From positions 1-39,639 of IMG/VR virus record IMGVR_UViG_3300048918_000150: DNA of 39,639 bases; one strand, given 5' to 3'. Shown in pieces: positions 35,815 to 39,639 of this stretch. Source of the stretch: a virus. Both the position numbers and the translations under genes were made by a program. Numbering within the stretch: position 1 is the first letter of the stretch; every line of letters begins with the position of its first letter. Under the pieces are notes generated by a model. The model was given only the letters and a program-made list of their open reading frames with translations, did not search any database and was not told the origin of the DNA.

Positions 35815-37845
35815 ATGGGCTACACGAAAGAGCAGCGCGCCGACAACAAGCTGCTCGACGCCATGCGCGAGCAGTACCCGAAGGCCGTGGATGCGTGCGC
35901 GACGCTGTACGACATGGCGCGCCAGGACATCAAGTTCGTGAGCGTGCCCGGCAACCAGTGGGACGAGACGCTCAAGCAGCGCCGCAAGAATCGCCCCACG
36001 TACGAGTTCCCGAAGCTGCGCATGCAGCTGCAGCAGATCATCAACGAGATGCGCCAGACCCGGCCGCAGGGCAAGGTGCGCGGCGTCGAGGAAGCCGACC
36101 GGGGCCTCGCCGAGTTGATGCAGGGCCTATGCCGCAACATCGAGTCGACCAGCAACGCCGACCGCGCCTATGACATCGCCTTCGAACAGGCGGTGATGGG
36201 TGGCATGGGCGTGTGGCGCATCTGCACCGACTACCTGAACGACGACGACCTCGAGCAAGACATCCGCGTCGAGCCGATCCGCAACTTCGCCTGCGTGAAG
36301 TTCGACCCGGCCGCGGTGAAGATCGACCGCCGCGACGCGCGCTACGTGTTCGTCGAGGAGCTGATCCCGCGCAGCCAGTTCGAAGCCGACTATCCGGACG
36401 CCAAGCTCGAGGACTTCGAGGGGGACGGCCATTGCCGACAGCACTGGCAGGACCGCGACCAGGTCCGCATCGCCGAGTACTGGTACAAGAAGCCGGTCAC
36501 GCGCGAACTGTGGGTCGTGCGCTCACAGAACGGCGATTCGGTCGTCAACAGCGACGAGCTCGGCGTGTCCGAGGACGAGCTGGCCGCCGCTGGCCTGCAG
36601 ATCGTCAACCGCCGCACGGTCAAGACCCACAAGGTCTGCATGCGGATCACCAACGGCCACGAATGGCTGACGGACGAGTACGAGTTCCCGTCCAAGTACA
36701 TCCCGATCGTCGTCACCTGGGGGAACATCCTCAACATCGACGGCGAGGACTACTGGTGCGGCGCGGCGCGCTTCGGCAAGGACCAGCAGCGCCTCCACAA
36801 TGTGCACCGCACGGCGATCATCGAGGCGGTCGCGAAGTCGCCGAAGGCACCGTTCATCGCCAAGCCCAACTGGCTGGGGCCGCACAAGCGCCAGTGGGAC
36901 AACGCCAACGCCGAGGACTACCCGGTCCTCTACATCGACGACAAGGCGCCGGACGGCGTGATACCGCAGCGCGTGCCGCAGGCCGAAGTCCCGGTCGCGC
37001 TGATCCAGCTCGCCGGCATGGACGCCGACGACATGAAGGCGGCGACGGGCATCTACGACGCCTCGCTCGGCGCCCGGTCGAACGAGACGTCGGGCCTTGC
37101 CATCAACTCGCGCAAGCAACAGGGCGCAACGGCGACGTTCAACTACATCGACAACCTCACCTACGCGATCCGCTACACGTACGAAATCCTCGTCGACATG
37201 ATCCCGCGCGTGTACGACACGCCGCGCGTGGTCCGCATCCTCGGCGAGGACGGCGGCGCTAAGTGGAAGCAGCTGTACGAGGAAGTACAGGACCCGGAGA
37301 CGGGCGAAACGCACATCCTCAACGACATCCGCAAGGGCAAGTACGACGTTACTGTGACGGTGGGGCCGAGCTACGCGACGCAGCGCATGGAGGCGGCCGA
37401 AGGGTTCGCCCAACTCGCCGGCCAGATCGGCGGCGCATTCCCGGCGGTGGGCCCGCTGCTCGCCTACGCCACCATGCATAACAGCGACTTGCCGGGCATG
37501 GAGGAAATCGACAAGGCGCTGCGCAAGGTGCTCGTCGGGCAGGGCTTGCTCGAGCCGAAGGACGGCGACCAGCCGCCGGCGCCGCCGCAGCCGAATCCGA
37601 AGGACGTGGCCGACGCGCAACAGAAGCAGTCCGCTGCCGCGCTCAACCAGGCGAAGGCCGAGGGTCAGCAGTTGCAGAACGTGCAACTCGGCGCGCAACT
37701 CGCGCACGCCCACATGATGGGCGGCATGCCACACCCGATGGTGCCGCCACCCGGACCCCAGTTCGGGCCGCCCGACCAACCGCCGCCGCAAGGCGGTTTT
37801 TTTTCGCCTGACGGCCAGCCGCCAGGCCCACCCACCGGCTTCTAG
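35815..37845 (+). CDS. Portal protein, P22 gp1-like
   Basis: This 676-residue protein has long helical and beta sections (DAMREQYPKAVDACATLYDMARQD-type start, then PLRMQLQQIINEMRQTRPQG-like and DEDYWCGAARFGKDQQRLHNVHRT-like segments) that correspond to the large P22-type portal (gp1, 725 residues). It forms the dodecamer at one head vertex through which DNA passes and to which gp4 binds. The C-terminal ~90 residues are Pro/Gly/Gln-rich, and the last part is coded across a terminator hairpin at 37783-37804. It is followed by scaffold and coat, as in P22. Confidence 0.85.
   Translation: MGYTKEQRADNKLLDAMREQYPKAVDACATLYDMARQDIKFVSVPGNQWDETLKQRRKNRPTYEFPKLRMQLQQIINEMRQTRPQGKVRGVEEADRGLAELMQGLCRNIESTSNADRAYDIAFEQAVMGGMGVWRICTDYLNDDDLEQDIRVEPIRNFACVKFDPAAVKIDRRDARYVFVEELIPRSQFEADYPDAKLEDFEGDGHCRQHWQDRDQVRIAEYWYKKPVTRELWVVRSQNGDSVVNSDELGVSEDELAAAGLQIVNRRTVKTHKVCMRITNGHEWLTDEYEFPSKYIPIVVTWGNILNIDGEDYWCGAARFGKDQQRLHNVHRTAIIEAVAKSPKAPFIAKPNWLGPHKRQWDNANAEDYPVLYIDDKAPDGVIPQRVPQAEVPVALIQLAGMDADDMKAATGIYDASLGARSNETSGLAINSRKQQGATATFNYIDNLTYAIRYTYEILVDMIPRVYDTPRVVRILGEDGGAKWKQLYEEVQDPETGETHILNDIRKGKYDVTVTVGPSYATQRMEAAEGFAQLAGQIGGAFPAVGPLLAYATMHNSDLPGMEEIDKALRKVLVGQGLLEPKDGDQPPAPPQPNPKDVADAQQKQSAAALNQAKAEGQQLQNVQLGAQLAHAHMMGGMPHPMVPPPGPQFGPPDQPPPQGGFFSPDGQPPGPPTGF
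37783..37804 (+). terminator. Terminator-like hairpin inside the 3' end of the portal gene
   Basis: CCGCC pairs with GGCGG around a GCAA tetraloop, and eight T follow. The hairpin is within the last 65 bases of the portal coding region and codes for QGGFFS. It should reduce read-through to scaffold and coat unless antitermination is active. The T8 run is also a possible slippage site. Confidence 0.7.
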
Positions 37846-37889
37846 CCGGCCCGTATCGGCGCGGTCACGCCGAATCCCCTGAGGAACCG

Positions 37890-38753
37890 ATGAGCGACAC
37901 CACCAACACCGCCGAGAGCGGTGCGGGCGCCGTTGCGCCTGCCACCAACGACGCCCAGCAGGTCACGCAGGGCGCCGACACCCAAGCCGAACTCACTCCG
38001 GAGCAGCAGGAAGCCGCACAGGCCGAAAAGCAGCGCCAGGAGGAAGAAGGCAAGAAGAAAAACCGCACCCGCGACTACATCGGCCGACTGCAGAGCCGGG
38101 TGGCCGAGCTCGAAGGCCGTCTGCAGTCGCAGGTGCAGGTTCCGCAGCACAACGCGCATCGCGCGTCGCCGAGTCATCCGCAGGGGGACGCACGTCCCAC
38201 GCTGGCCGACCACGGCTACGACTTCAACGCCTGGCAACAGGCCGACACCGAATGGGTCAACCAGCAGGCAGAGCGTCGCGCCGCCCAGCTGTACGACCAG
38301 CGCGCCACGCAGGCGCGACAGCAGGAAACGCAAGCCTCCTACGAGTCGAAGATTGCCGCGTTCGCCGAGCAGGCCCCTGACTTCTTCGAAGTCGTCGGCT
38401 CGATCGACCCGGCCTTCCTTCCGAACGAGTTGCAGGCCGCGATCATGGCCCACCCCGACGGGCCGGCGATCGCCTACCACCTCGGGACCAATGACGAAGC
38501 GCTCTGGAATCTGGCGTCGATCCGGGCCGATCTGCTGCCCGCCGCCGTCCAGCGCCTCGCCGCGCGTCTAGGCGCCGCGCCCGCCCCGCAGGGAAGCCCT
38601 GCGCCGGCCCTCGCGCCCACCAAACCCATCACCCAGGCCCCGCGACCCGCTCCAACGGTCGGCGGTCGTGCGCCCGCGTCTGTCGACCCGGAGCGCATGA
38701 CGACCGACCAGTGGCTCGAGTGGCGGCAGGCCCAACTCAAGAAAAAGGCGTAA
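37890..38753 (+). CDS. Scaffolding protein
   Basis: This 287-residue protein is highly charged and helical. It has an acidic, Gln/Glu-rich N-terminus, a coiled coil (RLQSRVAELEGRLQSQVQV), a Pro/Ala-rich linker near residue 230 and a basic C-terminal helix (TTDQWLEWRQAQLKKKA). In P22 gp8 such a C-terminal basic helix binds the coat protein. It guides procapsid assembly and then leaves. The gene lies between portal and coat, the P22 order; the coat ATG follows after 6 bases. Confidence 0.8.
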   Translation: MSDTTNTAESGAGAVAPATNDAQQVTQGADTQAELTPEQQEAAQAEKQRQEEEGKKKNRTRDYIGRLQSRVAELEGRLQSQVQVPQHNAHRASPSHPQGDARPTLADHGYDFNAWQQADTEWVNQQAERRAAQLYDQRATQARQQETQASYESKIAAFAEQAPDFFEVVGSIDPAFLPNELQAAIMAHPDGPAIAYHLGTNDEALWNLASIRADLLPAAVQRLAARLGAAPAPQGSPAPALAPTKPITQAPRPAPTVGGRAPASVDPERMTTDQWLEWRQAQLKKKA

Positions 38754-38759
38754 ACGACC

Positions 38760-39639
38760 ATGGCTAACAGCCTGCTCACTCCCACCGCAGTGACTCGCGA
38801 GTCGCTGCGCGTCCTCCACCAGAAGCTGAATTTCGTCGGCAACATCACCCGCGACTACGACGAGTCGTTCGCGAACTCCGGCGCCAAGATCGGCGACACC
38901 ATCAAGATCCGCCTGCCGAACCAGTACACGGTGCGTTCGGGTGCGACGCTGTCGACGCAGGACACGACCGAGTCCTCGGTCAGCCTGCAGGTCAACAACC
39001 AGAAGGGTGTCGACCTCAACTTCACCTCGGTGGACCTGTCGCTGTCGCTGGACGATTTCAGCAAGCGCATCATCGACCCGGCGATGTCGGTCTTGGCGGC
39101 GGCCATCGAGTCGGACGTGCTCTCGAACGTCTACAAGGACGTGTATCAGTCCGTGTGGAACGGCGGCGCGTCGGCGACCTACAACAAGGCCCTCGACTGC
39201 CGCGTGCTGCTGCAGCGTGCGCTGGCCCCGGCCAACGACCGCACCATGCTCCTCGATCCACAGGCGATGGCCGACGTGATCAAGGACACCAAGACGCTGT
39301 TCCAGGACGACACCTCGATCTCGAAGCAGTACCGCGAGGCGATGGTCGGCCGTGCGGCCGGGTTCGATTGGGGTGAGAACACCATCCTGCCGAGCCACAC
39401 CCGCGGCGCGTCAGCGGCGACCACCGGCGACACCACGACCTTCATCGCGGGCAACCAGCCGATCAGCCAGATCGCGGTTCCGGCCGGTGCCGGCACGTTC
39501 AAGAAGGGCGACGTGTTCAACCTCGCCAACGTGTTCAGTGCCCACCCGGAGACGAAGGTCTCGACCGGCCAGCTGCAGCAGTTTGTCGCCACCGCCGACT
39601 ACGCGGGCGGCGCCGGCAACCTGTCGTTTGCCCCGGCCG
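38760..39639 (+). CDS. Major capsid (coat) protein, N-terminal part
   Basis: The coat gene starts at ATG 38760 and runs off the window end, continuing at base 1. The first 293 residues show a P22 gp5-like pattern: MANSLLTPTAVTRESLRVL, then a beta-rich region (VSLQVNNQKGVDLNFTSVDLSLSLDD), helices (MSVLAAAIESDVLSNVYK) and a Gly/Ala/Thr-rich insertion. Including the part at 1-457 the protein has about 398 residues; P22 gp5 has about 430. The ribosome site is weak (AAAAAGGCG), which is odd for the most abundant virion protein. Confidence 0.9.
   Translation, partial: MANSLLTPTAVTRESLRVLHQKLNFVGNITRDYDESFANSGAKIGDTIKIRLPNQYTVRSGATLSTQDTTESSVSLQVNNQKGVDLNFTSVDLSLSLDDFSKRIIDPAMSVLAAAIESDVLSNVYKDVYQSVWNGGASATYNKALDCRVLLQRALAPANDRTMLLDPQAMADVIKDTKTLFQDDTSISKQYREAMVGRAAGFDWGENTILPSHTRGASAATTGDTTTFIAGNQPISQIAVPAGAGTFKKGDVFNLANVFSAHPETKVSTGQLQQFVATADYAGGAGNLSFAPA
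39500..39639. repeat. Terminal redundancy, right copy
   Basis: This copy repeats bases 1-140 except for one silent third-position difference (39626 G versus 127 T). It shows that the contig closes on itself. Confidence 0.95.

Noticed and set aside
36523-37791. Minus-strand open frame of 422 codons inside the portal gene
   Set aside because: It is antisense to the portal protein, low in complexity (Arg/Val/Leu/Asp), with no ribosome site or neighbour on that strand.

Overview
The window is a whole temperate tailed-phage genome, permuted and opened inside its major capsid gene. Bases 1-140 repeat bases 39500-39639 with one silent difference, so the molecule is circular or circularly permuted with a unit of about 39,499 bp. 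The head genes (portal, scaffold, coat, gp4-like and gp10-like tail proteins, three ejection proteins) are of the P22 podovirus type. P22-type phages package by headful, which fits a permuted map. The DNA is GC-rich. The attP core is the 3' half of a bacterial tRNA-Leu(CAA) gene, and lysis uses a two-membrane spanin pair, so the host is Gram-negative. A high-GC gamma- or betaproteobacterium is likely, perhaps a Xanthomonas/Lysobacter relative, but this is a guess.

Layout. (a) 1-8232, rightward: end of the coat gene, a terminator, tail accessory factor, a very long gp10-like hub protein, a cupin-like protein and three ejection proteins, one carrying an M15-type peptidase motif. (b) 8038-8521, leftward: a tiny secreted protein and a doubtful ORF set inside the late region. 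(c) 8536-11305, rightward: four tail-fibre or adhesin genes, including H-lectin-like and LamG-like folds. (d) 11302-13056, leftward: a membrane acyltransferase with an SGNH domain, a likely O-antigen-modifying lysogenic conversion gene. (e) 13164-13368: attP, with a tRNA-Leu half-gene core between two pairs of tandem arm-type repeats. (f) 13369-21554, leftward early operon read from pL: small genes, an annealing protein, a YqaJ exonuclease, an SSB-like protein, more small genes, a TnpB RNA-guided nuclease homologue embedded with 4-base overlaps on both sides, an excisionase-like protein and the integrase. (g) 21590-22405: immunity region with a CI-like repressor, a Cro-like protein and five related operators. 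(h) 22421-28537, rightward early operon: CII-like regulator, replication initiator/loader, DnaB-type helicase, NinB, Ref-like nuclease, RMF/CrpP-like peptide, VRR-NUC nuclease and a probable Q antiterminator. (i) 28534-28620: a late promoter followed almost at once by a terminator, the lambda pR'-tR' arrangement. (j) 28724-39639, rightward late operon: metallophosphoesterase, lysozyme, holin candidates, nested Rz/Rz1, a collagen-like tail fibre, terminase, portal, scaffold and coat, running round the circle into (a).

How it works together. CI and Cro should compete for the GAAAC-N5-GTTTC-like operators to control pL and pR. In both promoters the -35 box starts exactly 3 bp inside the neighbouring operator. 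Q would then allow RNA polymerase to pass the leader terminator and the late terminators and express lysis, packaging and virion genes. On lysogeny the integrase would insert the phage into tRNA-Leu(CAA). The acyltransferase would then lie at the opposite prophage end from int, downstream of the restored tRNA gene and in the same orientation.

The most unusual element is the TnpB homologue at 16737-17900. It has no visible transposon ends and no TnpA, it is translationally coupled to phage genes on both sides, and it lacks the usual RuvC-II glutamate while having a glutamate in a candidate replacement position.
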